64,000 nt of DNA from positions 2,666,001 through 2,730,000 of the forward strand of contig NZ_CP046121.1 of assembly GCF_009707485.1 (NCBI RefSeq). Reading direction: 5' to 3'. Under the pieces are notes generated by a model. It did no database searches, was not told where the DNA came from, and worked only from the letters and a program-made list of their open reading frames with translations. Made by a program: the position numbers and the translations under genes. Source of the stretch: Nostocoides sp. HKS02. GTDB lineage: Bacteria; Actinomycetota; Actinomycetes; Actinomycetales; Dermatophilaceae. Of this stretch, positions 47,328 through 56,490 are shown piece after piece; position 1 is the first letter of the stretch, and the number at the start of each line of letters is the position of its first letter.

Positions 47328-48807
47328 ATGTCCACCGCCGATCCCCGCGAGCCGCAGCGCGCCCTGCTGCAGCGCGCCGTCGCCCAGCTGGCGCCGGTGC
47401 TGCCCGTGCTCACCGAGCTCGGCGAGCTTGTTCGCGGCGGGCGGTCACGAGCTCGCCCTCGTGGGGGGCCCGGTCCGCGACGCGTTCCTCGGCCGACGCG
47501 CGCCCGACCTCGACTTCACGACCGACGCGTCGCCGGAGCAGACGGCGACGATCCTCAAGGCCTGGGCCGACTCCCACTGGGACGTCGGCCGCGAGTTCGG
47601 CACGATCGGCGCCCGGCACGGCGCGCACACCGTCGAGGTGACGACCTACCGCGCCGACGCCTACGACGGCCAGACGCGCAAGCCGGTGGTCGCCTTCGGC
47701 GACAACCTCGAGGACGACCTCGTGCGCCGCGACTTCACGGTCAACGCGATGGCGCTGCGCCTGCCGAGCATGGAGTTCGTCGACCCGTATGCCGGGCTGG
47801 CCGACCTCGCGGCGCGCGTGCTGCGGACCCCGTCACCGCCGCAGGTGTCGTTCGGCGACGACCCGCTGCGGATGATGCGGGCGGCCCGGTTCGTGGCCCA
47901 GCTGGGGTTCGAGGTGGCCCCGGAGGTTCGGACGGCCATGCAGGCCATGGCCTCCTCGATCGAGATCGTGTCGGCCGAACGGGTCCGCGACGAGCTGACC
48001 AAGCTGCTGCTCGCGCCCCGTCCGCGCGCCGGCCTGCGCCTGCTGGTGGACTCCGGCCTGGCTGAGCTGGTCCTTCCCGAGCTCCCCGCCCTCAAGCTCG
48101 AGGTCGACGAACACCACCGTCACAAGGACGTCTACGAGCACTCGCTCACGGTGCTCGACCAGGCCATCGCCCTGGAGGGCCCTGCCACCGGCCCGCCCGA
48201 GTCGGTGCCCGGCCCCGACCTGGTCCTGCGGCTGGCGGCGCTGCTGCACGACGTCGGCAAGCCCGCCACCCGCCGGTTCGAGCCCGGCGGCGGGGTGTCG
48301 TTCCACCACCACGAGGTGGTCGGGGCCAAGCTCGCGGCCCGGCGCCTGAAGGCCCTGCGCTACGACAAGGACACCGTCAAGGCGGTGTCGCGCCTGGTCG
48401 AGCTGCACCTGCGCTTCCACGGTTACGGCGAGGGGCAGTGGACCGACTCGGCCGTCCGCCGCTACATCACCGACGCCGGCCCGCTCCTGCCGCGCCTGCA
48501 CCGGCTGACCCGCTCGGACTCGACGACCCGCAACGCCCAGAAGGCGGCTCGACTCTCGCGCACCTACGACGAGCTCGAGCGGCGGATCGGGGCCCTCCTC
48601 GAGCAGGAGGAGCTCGCCAAGGTCCGCCCCGAGCTCAACGGCAACGAGATCGCCCAGGTGCTCGGCATTCGTCCGGGCCCGGTGCTCGGTCGGGCCTACG
48701 CCTACCTGCTGGAGGTCCGGCTGGACCGCGGCGTCATCGGTCGCGAGGCGGCTGAGGCCGCGTTGCGCGAGTGGTGGGCCGCCCAGCCGGAGTCCACCCA
48801 GTCCTGA
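47328..48807 (+). CDS. pcnA: CCA tRNA nucleotidyltransferase; frame broken near 47428
   Basis: Adds or repairs the 3' CCA of tRNAs, about 492 residues after correction. The head domain has [22 protein letters not shown] with the catalytic DxD, then [11 protein letters not shown]; an HD domain follows ([11 protein letters not shown]...[11 protein letters not shown]). At 47426-47433 GCTTGTTC stands for GCTGTTC, so TELGEL and [13 protein letters not shown] are in different frames. Removing one T restores the family N-terminus from ATG 47328. A terminator shared with ino1 follows. Confidence 0.94.
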
Positions 48808-48824
48808 CCGCTCGCGGCATACGA

Positions 48825-48854
48825 AAAGGGGCACCCGCGAACGGGTGCCCCTTT
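48825..48854. terminator. Bidirectional terminator between convergent pcnA and ino1
   Basis: AAAGGGGCACCCG (48825-48837), loop CGAA and CGGGTGCCCCTTT (48842-48854) form a perfect 13-pair stem with A and T ends on the two sides. Confidence 0.92.
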
Positions 48855-48864
48855 GCGTGTGGTC

Positions 48865-49943
48865 CTAGCGCTCTTCGGTGCCTGCGATGAAGGCCTCGAG
48901 CTTGGCGCGGCCCTCGGTGTCCTCGCGCTGCACGGGGGGGACTTCATGAGGTACGACGAGGCGCTGATCAGCGCGCCGCCGATGCCGCGGTCCTTGGCGA
49001 TCTTCGCCGCACGGATGGCGTCGATGATGATGCCGGCCGAGTTGGGGGAGTCCCAGACCTCGAGCTTGTACTCGAGGTTCAGCGGGACGTCACCGAACGC
49101 GCGACCCTCGAGGCGGACGTAGGCCCACTTGCGGTCGTCGAGCCACTGGACGTAGTCGGACGGGCCGATGTGGACGTTCTTCGCACCGAGGTCGTGACCG
49201 AGGTTGGAGGTGACGGCCTGGGTCTTGGAGATCTTCTTCGACTCGAGGCGGTCGCGCTCGAGCATGTTCTTGAAGTCCATGTTGCCGCCGACGTTGAGCT
49301 GGTACGTCCGGTCGAGCACGACGCCGCGGTCCTCGAACAGCTTCGCCATGACGCGGTGGGTGATGGTGGCACCGACCTGGCTCTTGATGTCGTCACCGAT
49401 GATCGGCACGCCAGCAGCCTCGAACTTCGCCGCCCACTCGGGGTCGGAGGCGATGAACACCGGCAGCGCGTTGACGAAGGCCACGCCCGCGTCGATGGCG
49501 CACTGTGCGTAGAACTTGTCGGCCTCTTCCGAGCCCACCGGCAGGTAGGACACGAGCACGTCGGCCCGGGTGTCCTTGAGGACCTGGACGATGTCGACCG
49601 GGGTGGCGCCGGACTCCTCGATGGTCAGGCGGTAGTACTTGCCGAGACCGTCGAGGGTGTGACCGCGCTGGACCTCGACGCCGGTGGTCGGCACGTCCGC
49701 GATCTTGATGGTGTTGTTCTCCGAGGAGTTGATCGCCTCGGACAGGTCCTTGCCGACCTTCTTGTCGTCGACGTCGAACGCCGCGACGAACTCCACGTCG
49801 TTGACGTGGTACTCGCCGAACATGACGTGCATGAGCCCGGGCACAACGCCGGCGGGGTCAGCATCCTTGTAGTACTCGACTCCCTGAACCAGCGAGCTGG
49901 CGCAGTTGCCGACGCCAACGATGGCGACGCGCACGGATCCCAT
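48865..49943 (-). CDS. ino1: Inositol-3-phosphate synthase; frame broken at a G run (48934-48940)
   Basis: Converts glucose 6-phosphate to inositol 3-phosphate with NAD, the first step to mycothiol and phosphatidylinositol. Family marks are [40 protein letters not shown] and [15 protein letters not shown], with [12 protein letters not shown] and SYLMKSPP at the end. The plus strand has seven G at 48934-48940; eight would keep the frame and give a natural ending ([20 protein letters not shown]) with a stop at 48865. As written the frame runs on to 48702. AAGGAG precedes the ATG at 49943. padR lies three bases upstream. Confidence 0.95.
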
Positions 49944-49946
49944 GTG

Positions 49947-50585
49947 TTACTCCTTGTTTCGGGTGGGGCTTGCGGTGGTGGTGCTGCTCGGGGTGTGCCG
50001 CGTGGCCGGTGCGGCGGGGATGGTGCGTTCGGGGATGTTGCGTTCGGCCGTGATCAGCTCGTTGAGCCAGCGCACCTCGCGCTCCGCGGCGTCTTCGCCG
50101 TGCTGCTGGAGGGCAGCGGTGTAGGAGTCGATGCGCTCGCGGTTCTTCGCCGAGGTGGTGCGGATGTTGGCCAGGCGCTCCTCGAGGCGGCTGCGTCGCC
50201 CCTCGAGGATGCGCAGCCGGACCTCGGCCTCGGTCCGGGCGAAGAACGCGAAGTGGACGTCGAACGTGTCGTCCTCCCAGGCGGTGGGCCCTGCCTGCTT
50301 GGCCAGCTCCTGGAACTGCTCCTTGCCCTCGGCGGTGAGCTCGTACACGATGCGGGCCCGCTTGGAGCCCGCCGTCGCGGCCGCGGTGGCCCGCGGTCCG
50401 GTGGCCTCGGTGATCCAGCCGCGGTCGAGCAGCCCGCGCAGGCAGGGGTACAGCGTCCCGTAGGAGAGTGCCCGGAACACACCGAGCGCGGCGTTGAGGC
50501 GCTTGCGCAGCTCGTAGCCGTGCATGGGGCTCTCGTGCAGCAGTCCGAGGACAGCGAACTCGAGCAGCTCTGAGCGTCGGCTCAT
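49947..50585 (-). CDS. PadR family transcriptional regulator
   Basis: A 212-residue regulator. The winged helix is at the N-terminus (LLEFAVLGLLHESPMHGYEL, then GTLYPCLRGLLDRGWI), and the C-terminal domain is a coiled coil (RILEGRRSRLEERLANIRTT). It lies directly upstream of ino1, a conserved pairing, so it probably controls inositol synthesis. A dyad resembling PadR operators lies 54 bases upstream of its start. AGGAGG precedes the ATG at 50585. Confidence 0.92.
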   Translation of the reverse strand: MSRRSELLEFAVLGLLHESPMHGYELRKRLNAALGVFRALSYGTLYPCLRGLLDRGWITEATGPRATAAATAGSKRARIVYELTAEGKEQFQELAKQAGPTAWEDDTFDVHFAFFARTEAEVRLRILEGRRSRLEERLANIRTTSAKNRERIDSYTAALQQHGEDAAEREVRWLNELITAERNIPERTIPAAPATRHTPSSTTTASPTRNKE

Positions 50586-50638
50586 GGCGGGGCACCTCCT
50601 TCACACGGCTGGGGAACGGGCCTGAGCGTACCACCCCA

Positions 50639-50659
50639 GATATATCGGCGCGATATATC
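50639..50659. promoter_or_regulatory. Candidate PadR operator
   Basis: GATATATCG, spacer GCG, CGATATATC: a perfect 9-bp dyad in an otherwise GC-rich gap between divergent padR and the penicillin-binding protein gene. AT-rich dyads of this kind are bound by PadR proteins, so autoregulation is likely. Confidence 0.75.
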
Positions 50660-50795
50660 CAATCGCGACCTCTGGGGCACGGGTGTGCGCCGCACCACGC
50701 CGGGACGAATGGGTCTTCTCAGGCCCAGCGGTCATACTGAGCACAGTTCACGCGGGTTCCCTGCGTGACTTCTGTATGCCGATCGAGAAGGTCAC

Positions 50796-52991
50796 ATGAG
50801 TTCCTCACGTCCCCAGACCCGAGCCCAGGCCACCGGCGCGGCACCCAGCCGGCGCCGGTCCACGAGCGCCAAGACCACGGGTGGGGGCAGCCGGAAGACG
50901 AAGTGGGCGAAGATCGTCGGCCTGACGGTCCTGGGTGGCCTGCTGCTGCTGCTCATCGCGTTCTTCGTGGCCTACGCGACGATCAAGACGCCGCAGCCCA
51001 ACGACCTCGCGAGCGCCCAGGCGTCGATCATCTACTACTCCGACGGCAAGACCGAGATCGACCGGATCAGCCAGGTGAACCGCGAGTCGGTCGCGTTGTC
51101 GAAGGTGCCCAAGTTCGTGCAGGAGGCCCACCTCGCCGCAGAGGACCGCAACTTCTACCAGAACTCCGGCATCAGCCCGAGCGGCATCGCCCGCGCGGTG
51201 TGGGTGGCCCTGCGCGGTGGTTCGACCCAGGGTGGGTCGACGATCACCCAGCAGTATGTGAAGAACTACTTCCTGTCACAGGACCAGACCCTCACGCGCA
51301 AGGGCAAGGAGATCATCATCTCCATCAAGATCGCCAAGCAGGAGTCCAAGAGCACCATTCTCGAGAACTACCTCAACACCATCTACTACGGGCGCGGGGC
51401 GTACGGGGTCGAGACGGCGTCGCGCGCGTACTTCGGCAAGGACGTCTCCCAGCTGAACGTCTCGCAGGGCGCGCTGCTCGCCTCGGTGATCCGTGGCCCG
51501 TCGTTCTACGACCCGCGCCTGGGCCCCCAGCAGAAGGCCAACGCCGAGGCCCGGTGGAAGTACGTCATCGACGGCATGGTCAAGGAGGGGTGGATCACCT
51601 CGACCCAGGCCGCGCAGGCCAAGTTCCCGACGACCATCCCGCGCTCGACGCAGAAGGCCACCAGCGGGCCCAACGGCTTCATCACCGACGCGGTGAAGCG
51701 GGAGCTGAAGTCCAAGCTGAAGCTCACCGATGCCGACATCGACCGGGGTGGCTACCGCATCGTCACGACGATCGACAAGCGGGCGCAGCAGGCCGCGATC
51801 GACACCATCAAGTCCGACATGCCCAAGGGGCCTGGCACCGAGACCCTGCGCGTCGGCCTGACCTCCATCAAGCCCGGCGACGGAGCGGTGGTCGCGATGT
51901 ACGGCGGGGCGGACTACCTGAAGAACCAGTTCAACACCGCGACCCAGGCGCAGATGCAGGCCGGGTCGACGTTCAAGGCCTTCACCCTGATCGCCGCCCT
52001 CCAGCAGGACATCAGCACCAAGACCCGGTTCAAGGGGTTCAGCCCCCAGTACTTCCCCCAGTACGCCGACAGCAACGGCACCACCGACGCGCAGCGCCGT
52101 GGACGGGTGGCGAACTTCAGCAACGAGCAGTTCGGCGACATCGACCTGCGGACCGCGACCGGGCACTCCGTCAACACGGTCTACGCCCAGCTCAACATCA
52201 AGGTCGGGCCCGACAAGACCAAGGCCGCTGCCGTGGCCGCCGGCCTGCCGGAGAAGGCCCAGAACGCCACCTACTCGAACGTCTTCGGCACCTCGCACGA
52301 GCACGTGATGGACATGGCGAACGCCTACGCCACCATCGCCGCCCAGGGCCAGCGCGTGTCGCCCTACTTCATCAAGAGCGTCAAGGGCGGCCCCGGCGGG
52401 CTGGACTACACGGCCAAGCCCGCCCCGAAGTCGATCTTCGACAAGAAGGTCATGGCCGACACCATCGACGCGCTCCAGCAGCCGGTGAAGATCGGCACCG
52501 CGACCTACGCCCAGAACCTCGGCCGCCCGGCCGCAGGCAAGACGGGCACGACCACCGACAACAAGGCGGCGTGGTTCAACGGCTTCGTCCCCCAGCTCGA
52601 GACCGCGGTCGGCATCTACAGCAGCGGCAAGGGCGGAGCCGAGCTGTCGATGAACCACGTCCCCGGGGTTGGCGAGCTCACCGGTGGCACGATCCCGGTC
52701 CGGATCTGGACCGACTACATGAAGCTCGCCCTCCAGGGCCAGAAGGTCATCGACTTCCCGGCGCGCGCCGGGGTGGGTGACGACAAGGTCGTCATCCCGA
52801 CCATAACGACGACGAGCACGACGACGACCTCCACCACCACCACGACCACCACGACGACGACCACCGCGCCGCCGACCACGACCACTACGACGACCAAGAC
52901 GCATGGCCCGGTCCCGACGCCCACCGGCCCGCCGACGACTGGGACGATCACCATCCTCGGCAAACCGCAGAACTCCACGACCACCCAGTGA
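50796..52991 (+). CDS. Bifunctional penicillin-binding protein (transglycosylase/transpeptidase)
   Basis: A class A PBP of 731 residues. After a cytoplasmic basic stretch and one helix (IVGLTVLGGLLLLLIAFFVA), the GT51 domain has AEDRNFYQNSG and QGGSTITQQYVKN. The transpeptidase domain has the SxxK Ser in AGSTFKAFTL, SVN in GHSVNTVYA and KTG in AGKTGTTTDN. The C-terminal 60 residues are Thr/Pro-rich. It is divergent from padR-ino1. It polymerises and cross-links peptidoglycan. Confidence 0.95.
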   Translation: MSSSRPQTRAQATGAAPSRRRSTSAKTTGGGSRKTKWAKIVGLTVLGGLLLLLIAFFVAYATIKTPQPNDLASAQASIIYYSDGKTEIDRISQVNRESVALSKVPKFVQEAHLAAEDRNFYQNSGISPSGIARAVWVALRGGSTQGGSTITQQYVKNYFLSQDQTLTRKGKEIIISIKIAKQESKSTILENYLNTIYYGRGAYGVETASRAYFGKDVSQLNVSQGALLASVIRGPSFYDPRLGPQQKANAEARWKYVIDGMVKEGWITSTQAAQAKFPTTIPRSTQKATSGPNGFITDAVKRELKSKLKLTDADIDRGGYRIVTTIDKRAQQAAIDTIKSDMPKGPGTETLRVGLTSIKPGDGAVVAMYGGADYLKNQFNTATQAQMQAGSTFKAFTLIAALQQDISTKTRFKGFSPQYFPQYADSNGTTDAQRRGRVANFSNEQFGDIDLRTATGHSVNTVYAQLNIKVGPDKTKAAAVAAGLPEKAQNATYSNVFGTSHEHVMDMANAYATIAAQGQRVSPYFIKSVKGGPGGLDYTAKPAPKSIFDKKVMADTIDALQQPVKIGTATYAQNLGRPAAGKTGTTTDNKAAWFNGFVPQLETAVGIYSSGKGGAELSMNHVPGVGELTGGTIPVRIWTDYMKLALQGQKVIDFPARAGVGDDKVVIPTITTTSTTTTSTTTTTTTTTTTAPPTTTTTTTKTHGPVPTPTGPPTTGTITILGKPQNSTTTQ

Positions 52992-53031
52992 CCTCAGTGA
53001 CCCAGTGACCTCAGTGACCCAGTGACCTCAG
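52986..53031. repeat. 17-bp tandem repeat (CAGTGACCTCAGTGACC, about 2.7 copies)
   Basis: The repeat starts within the last codon and stop of the PBP gene and fills the gap to the next gene. Each unit contains TGACC twice, giving several stop codons. Function unknown. Confidence 0.8.
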
Positions 53032-53038
53032 CCACCCC

Positions 53039-54397
53039 ATGACCCGATCGACCGACCCGCTGTCACGCGGCTCGCTGGCGTTCGCCGGCGGGCCGCTCGG
53101 TCGCCACGCCTCCGGTCGGGCCGCCTCCTGGCTGGCGACACTGGTGCCACTGCTCGTGGCGACAGCACTGACGATGGCGCTGTCGGTCGTGGAGCGCGCC
53201 CACTGCATCCAGCAGGGGTGGACCGGCTCGGACCAGTTCTGGCACGGGTGCTTCTCCGACCTGCCGGCGCTCTACCAGCTCGGCCACCTGCACCGCGGCC
53301 TGTCCGGGTACGTCGCCGGCAGCGGGGTCACCAGCGACCACCCCGTCCTGACCGGCTCGGTGATGGCGATGCTGGGTGGCCTCGTGCCGAACGGCACGCT
53401 GCTGGGCCAGACCCGCTGGTACTTCGGGCTCTGGGCCGTGGTCGGGGTGGTGCTCGCGCTCGCCGTCGTCTGGTTCGTGGCTGCCTCCCGGCCGCGCCAC
53501 GTGGCCGACGCCGCCCAGGTCGCACTCAGTCCCGTCCTGCTCATGACCGCGCTGATCTCGGCCGACCTGTTCGGCGTCGCCCTCGTCAGCGCCGGCATCT
53601 GGGCCTGGGGTCGACGTCGGCCCGTGCTGGCCGGCGCCCTGCTCGGACTCGCCGTGAGCGCGCGGGTCTACCCGCTGCTGGTCCTGCTGGCGCTGGTGCT
53701 GCTCGGCGCGCGCGCCGGCCGCCTCGCGTCGGTGGGCCGGGCCCTCGCCGCGGCCGCTGGCGCGGTGATCGTCGTGCTGCTGCCGTTCGTCGTCGGCCAC
53801 CCCTCCGCGATCCTGCGGTTCCTGCAGGTGTGGCTCGACAGCGCAGCCGGGTTGGGGTCGCTGTGGATGCTGCCGCAGCTCATGACCGGGAAGGTCCTGC
53901 CGGCCGGCGCGGTCACGGTCCTGGCGATCCTGGGCCTGGTGCTGGCGGTTCTTGCCGGGTGCCTCTTCGCGTGGTCCACCCCGCGCCGCCCGACCCTCGC
54001 CGAGGTGAGCCTCGTCCTGGTCGCCCTGGCCCTGGTCACCGGCAAGAGCTTCCCGGTCCAGTCGTCCCTGTGGCTCGTACCCCTCGTCGCGCTGTGCGGC
54101 CTGCGCTGGCGCGACCACCTCCTGTGGGCCGGCGCCGAAGCCCTGCACTTCGTCACCGTCTGGCTCTACGTCGGTGGCCTGTCCAGACCCGAGCGCGGCC
54201 TGCCCGCCGGCTGGTATGCCGTGTTCCTGGTGCTCCGGCTGATCGGCGTCGGCTACCTGGCCTGGCGCGTGTGGCGCACCGCCACCCAGAGGGACGGTGA
54301 GCGGGACGACGAGAGGGACGACGAGCTGGACGAGCTGGCCGGCGACCTCGGGGACGCCCAGGACACCCCTGACCGCTTCGTCGTGCGGGTCGGCTGA
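53039..54397 (+). CDS. GT87-type polytopic membrane glycosyltransferase
   Basis: A 452-residue membrane protein with 10-12 helices and a periplasmic loop containing the D-x-P type segment SDLPALYQLGHLHRG near residue 75. It resembles the mannosyltransferase-like membrane proteins located between ponA and rpsF in mycobacteria. The C-terminal 45 residues are acidic (RDDERDDELDELAGD). It probably uses a polyprenyl-phosphate sugar donor; acceptor unknown. Confidence 0.8.
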   Translation: MTRSTDPLSRGSLAFAGGPLGRHASGRAASWLATLVPLLVATALTMALSVVERAHCIQQGWTGSDQFWHGCFSDLPALYQLGHLHRGLSGYVAGSGVTSDHPVLTGSVMAMLGGLVPNGTLLGQTRWYFGLWAVVGVVLALAVVWFVAASRPRHVADAAQVALSPVLLMTALISADLFGVALVSAGIWAWGRRRPVLAGALLGLAVSARVYPLLVLLALVLLGARAGRLASVGRALAAAAGAVIVVLLPFVVGHPSAILRFLQVWLDSAAGLGSLWMLPQLMTGKVLPAGAVTVLAILGLVLAVLAGCLFAWSTPRRPTLAEVSLVLVALALVTGKSFPVQSSLWLVPLVALCGLRWRDHLLWAGAEALHFVTVWLYVGGLSRPERGLPAGWYAVFLVLRLIGVGYLAWRVWRTATQRDGERDDERDDELDELAGDLGDAQDTPDRFVVRVG

Positions 54398-54527
54398 CCA
54401 GCGCCGAAGCGCTGTGGACAGCGATTCGGCGTTGTCGCCACCGCCCGGTACCCTTGTGCCGTTCCTCCCCGGCATACCGGTCACTCTGGCCCTGGTCTGC
54501 TCGGGGGGATCGCACTGCAACCCTCCT

Positions 54528-54546
54528 GTCACGGAGAGACCGTGAC
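54528..54546 (+). promoter_or_regulatory. Leader hairpin upstream of rpsF
   Basis: GTCACGG, loop AGAGA, CCGTGAC forms a seven-pair stem 12 bases before the AAAGGAGG ribosome site of rpsF. S6:S18 leader structures regulate this operon in many bacteria; whether this is one is not shown. Confidence 0.4.
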
Positions 54547-54577
54547 CGCCATAGACCAAAGGAGGCGGGTTATCAGC

Positions 54578-54865
54578 ATGCGTCAGTACGAACTCATGGT
54601 CATCCTCGACCCCGAGCTCGACGACCGGACCGTCGCGCCGTCGCTCGACAAGTTCCTCACCGTCGTGACCAAGGACAACGGCACCGTCGACAACGTCGAC
54701 ATCTGGGGCCGTCGTCGTCTTGCCTTCGAGATCAAGAAGAAGTCCGAGGGCATCTACGCCGTCGTCAACTTCACCGCGGAGCCGGCCACGGCCAAGGAGC
54801 TGGACCGTCAGCTCGGCCTCAACGAGTCGGTCATGCGTACCAAGCTCCTGCGCCCCGGCGCCTGA
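54578..54865 (+). CDS. rpsF: 30S ribosomal protein S6
   Basis: A 95-residue ribosomal protein with the family strands [20 protein letters not shown] and [20 protein letters not shown]. It pairs with S18 on the 30S platform. AAAGGAGG lies 12 bases before the ATG at 54578. First gene of rpsF-ssb-rpsR-rplI. Confidence 0.97.
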   Translation: MRQYELMVILDPELDDRTVAPSLDKFLTVVTKDNGTVDNVDIWGRRRLAFEIKKKSEGIYAVVNFTAEPATAKELDRQLGLNESVMRTKLLRPGA

Positions 54866-54931
54866 GCTGCACCTGATCTGATCCGGACCACCGGCTCCAC
54901 CACCTGACCCAAACGAACAGGGGACTGCTTC

Positions 54932-55480
54932 ATGGCTGGCGACACCGTCATCACCGTCATCGGCAACATCACCGGCGACCCTGAGCTGCGCTTCACTCCC
55001 TCGGGCGCTGCCGTCGCGAACTTCACCGTGGCCTCCACGCCGCGCCAGTTCGACCGGCAGTCCAACGAGTGGAAGGACGGCGAGACGCTGTTCATGCGCT
55101 GCTCGGTGTGGCGTGACGCGGCCGAGAACGTCGCCGAGTCGCTCCAGCGGGGCACTCGGGTCATCGTCTCCGGCCGTCTGAAGTCGCGCTCGTACGACAC
55201 CAAAGAGGGCGAGAAGCGCACCGTCATGGAGATGGAGGTCGACGAGGTCGGCCCATCCCTGCGCTACGCCACCGCGAAGGTCAACAAGACCCAGCGCGGC
55301 GGAGCGGGTGGTGGCGGCTTCTCCGGTGGCGGCCAGCAGGGCGGCGGTCAGGGTGGCCAGCAGGAGGACCCCTGGGCCACCGGCCCGTCGTCCGCTCCTG
55401 CTGCGGCTCCCCAGTCCGGTGGCCAGCAGGGTGGCGGGTGGGGCGGCGGAGCGCCGTCCTACGACGAGCCGCCCTTCTGA
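54932..55480 (+). CDS. ssb: Single-stranded DNA-binding protein
   Basis: A 182-residue SSB. The OB fold covers residues 1-115 ([52 protein letters not shown]). A Gly/Gln-rich linker follows and the acidic tip ends DEPPF, the usual protein-interaction tail. It lies between rpsF and rpsR as normal. Confidence 0.97.
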   Translation: MAGDTVITVIGNITGDPELRFTPSGAAVANFTVASTPRQFDRQSNEWKDGETLFMRCSVWRDAAENVAESLQRGTRVIVSGRLKSRSYDTKEGEKRTVMEMEVDEVGPSLRYATAKVNKTQRGGAGGGGFSGGGQQGGGQGGQQEDPWATGPSSAPAAAPQSGGQQGGGWGGGAPSYDEPPF

Positions 55481-55578
55481 CCGGCCAGTCAGACCCTTTC
55501 CAGAAACACCTCGAACACACCATCCCTGGGAGACCAGGGCTCATCCGCTGAGACACTCAGCAGAAGGAGAGCACCACG

Positions 55579-55816
55579 ATGGCCAAGCCCGTTGTGCGCA
55601 AGCCCAAGAAGAAGGCCAACCCGCTCAAGGCGGCGAAGGTCGAGAACATCGACTACAAGGACACCGCGCTTGTTGCGCAAGTTCATCTCCGACCGCGGCA
55701 AGATCCGCGCTCGTCGGGTGACCGGCGTGTCCGTCCAGGAGCAGCGGCTCATCGCCACCGCGGTCAAGAATGCCCGCGAGATGGCGCTGCTGCCCTACTC
55801 GAGCTCGTCCCGCTGA
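55579..55816 (+). CDS. rpsR: 30S ribosomal protein S18; frame broken near 55670
   Basis: Expected about 78 residues. It begins [20 protein letters not shown] and, in another frame, continues [20 protein letters not shown] to SSSR. At 55668-55675 GCTTGTTG stands for GCTGTTG; removing one T at 55670/55671 rejoins DTAL and LRKF. S18 is a core ribosomal protein and the rest of the operon is intact, so the break is probably an error. AAGGAG precedes the ATG at 55579. Confidence 0.94.
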
Positions 55817-55846
55817 GCCGGGCACCCCAGACCAAAGGAGAAGGTC

Positions 55847-56293
55847 ATGCGCGTAATTTTGACCCACGAGGTGTCTAGTCTCGGCAACCCCGGCGATGTC
55901 GTCGAGGTCAAGGACGGCTACGCCCGCAACTTCCTGTTCCGCCGTGGCCTGGCCACCGCGTGGACCAAGGGCGGGCAGAAGCAGGTCGAGGCGATCAGCA
56001 AGGGCCGTGAGGTCCGCGCCGTCAAGACGCTCGAGGAAGCCAAGTCCATCAAGGGCAACCTCGAGAACAAGGCCGTCAAGGTCGTGGCCCACGCCGGTGC
56101 GGGCGGCCGCCTGTTCGGCGCGGTGTCGACCACCGACGTCGCGTCAGCCGTCAAGGCTGCCGGTGGCCCCGAGCTCGACCGCCGCAAGATCGAGATCACC
56201 CACCCGATCAAGTCGGTCGGCAGCCACCAGGCGCTGGTCCGACTGCACCCCGAGGTGCAGGCCACGGTGACGCTGGACGTCGTCGCCGGCTGA
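55847..56293 (+). CDS. rplI: 50S ribosomal protein L9
   Basis: A 148-residue protein with the N-terminal domain [20 protein letters not shown] and [12 protein letters not shown], a connecting helix and the C-terminal domain with [23 protein letters not shown] precedes the ATG. Last gene of the operon, ended by a strong terminator. Confidence 0.97.
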   Translation: MRVILTHEVSSLGNPGDVVEVKDGYARNFLFRRGLATAWTKGGQKQVEAISKGREVRAVKTLEEAKSIKGNLENKAVKVVAHAGAGGRLFGAVSTTDVASAVKAAGGPELDRRKIEITHPIKSVGSHQALVRLHPEVQATVTLDVVAG

Positions 56294-56309
56294 CCTGCCA
56301 CGCTGCACC

Positions 56310-56346
56310 GACGAGGCCGCCACTCCTTCGGGATGGCGGCCTCGTC
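56310..56346 (+). terminator. Terminator after rplI
   Basis: GACGAGGCCGCCA (56310-56322) and TGGCGGCCTCGTC (56334-56346) make a perfect 13-pair stem with an 11-base loop, 17 bases past the stop. Confidence 0.88.
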
Positions 56347-56490
56347 GCGTCCCCCGGGACCGGCTCAAAACCTGCAGTCATCCTGAACGTGACCTGTGAG
56401 CCCCCTGCGTCGTTGTGCGTTTCACTCGGGTCGATGTCGCCCGGGCTCGACCGCGGTCGCCCCTGACCGCCTTCTCCGCAAGGAGTCAGC

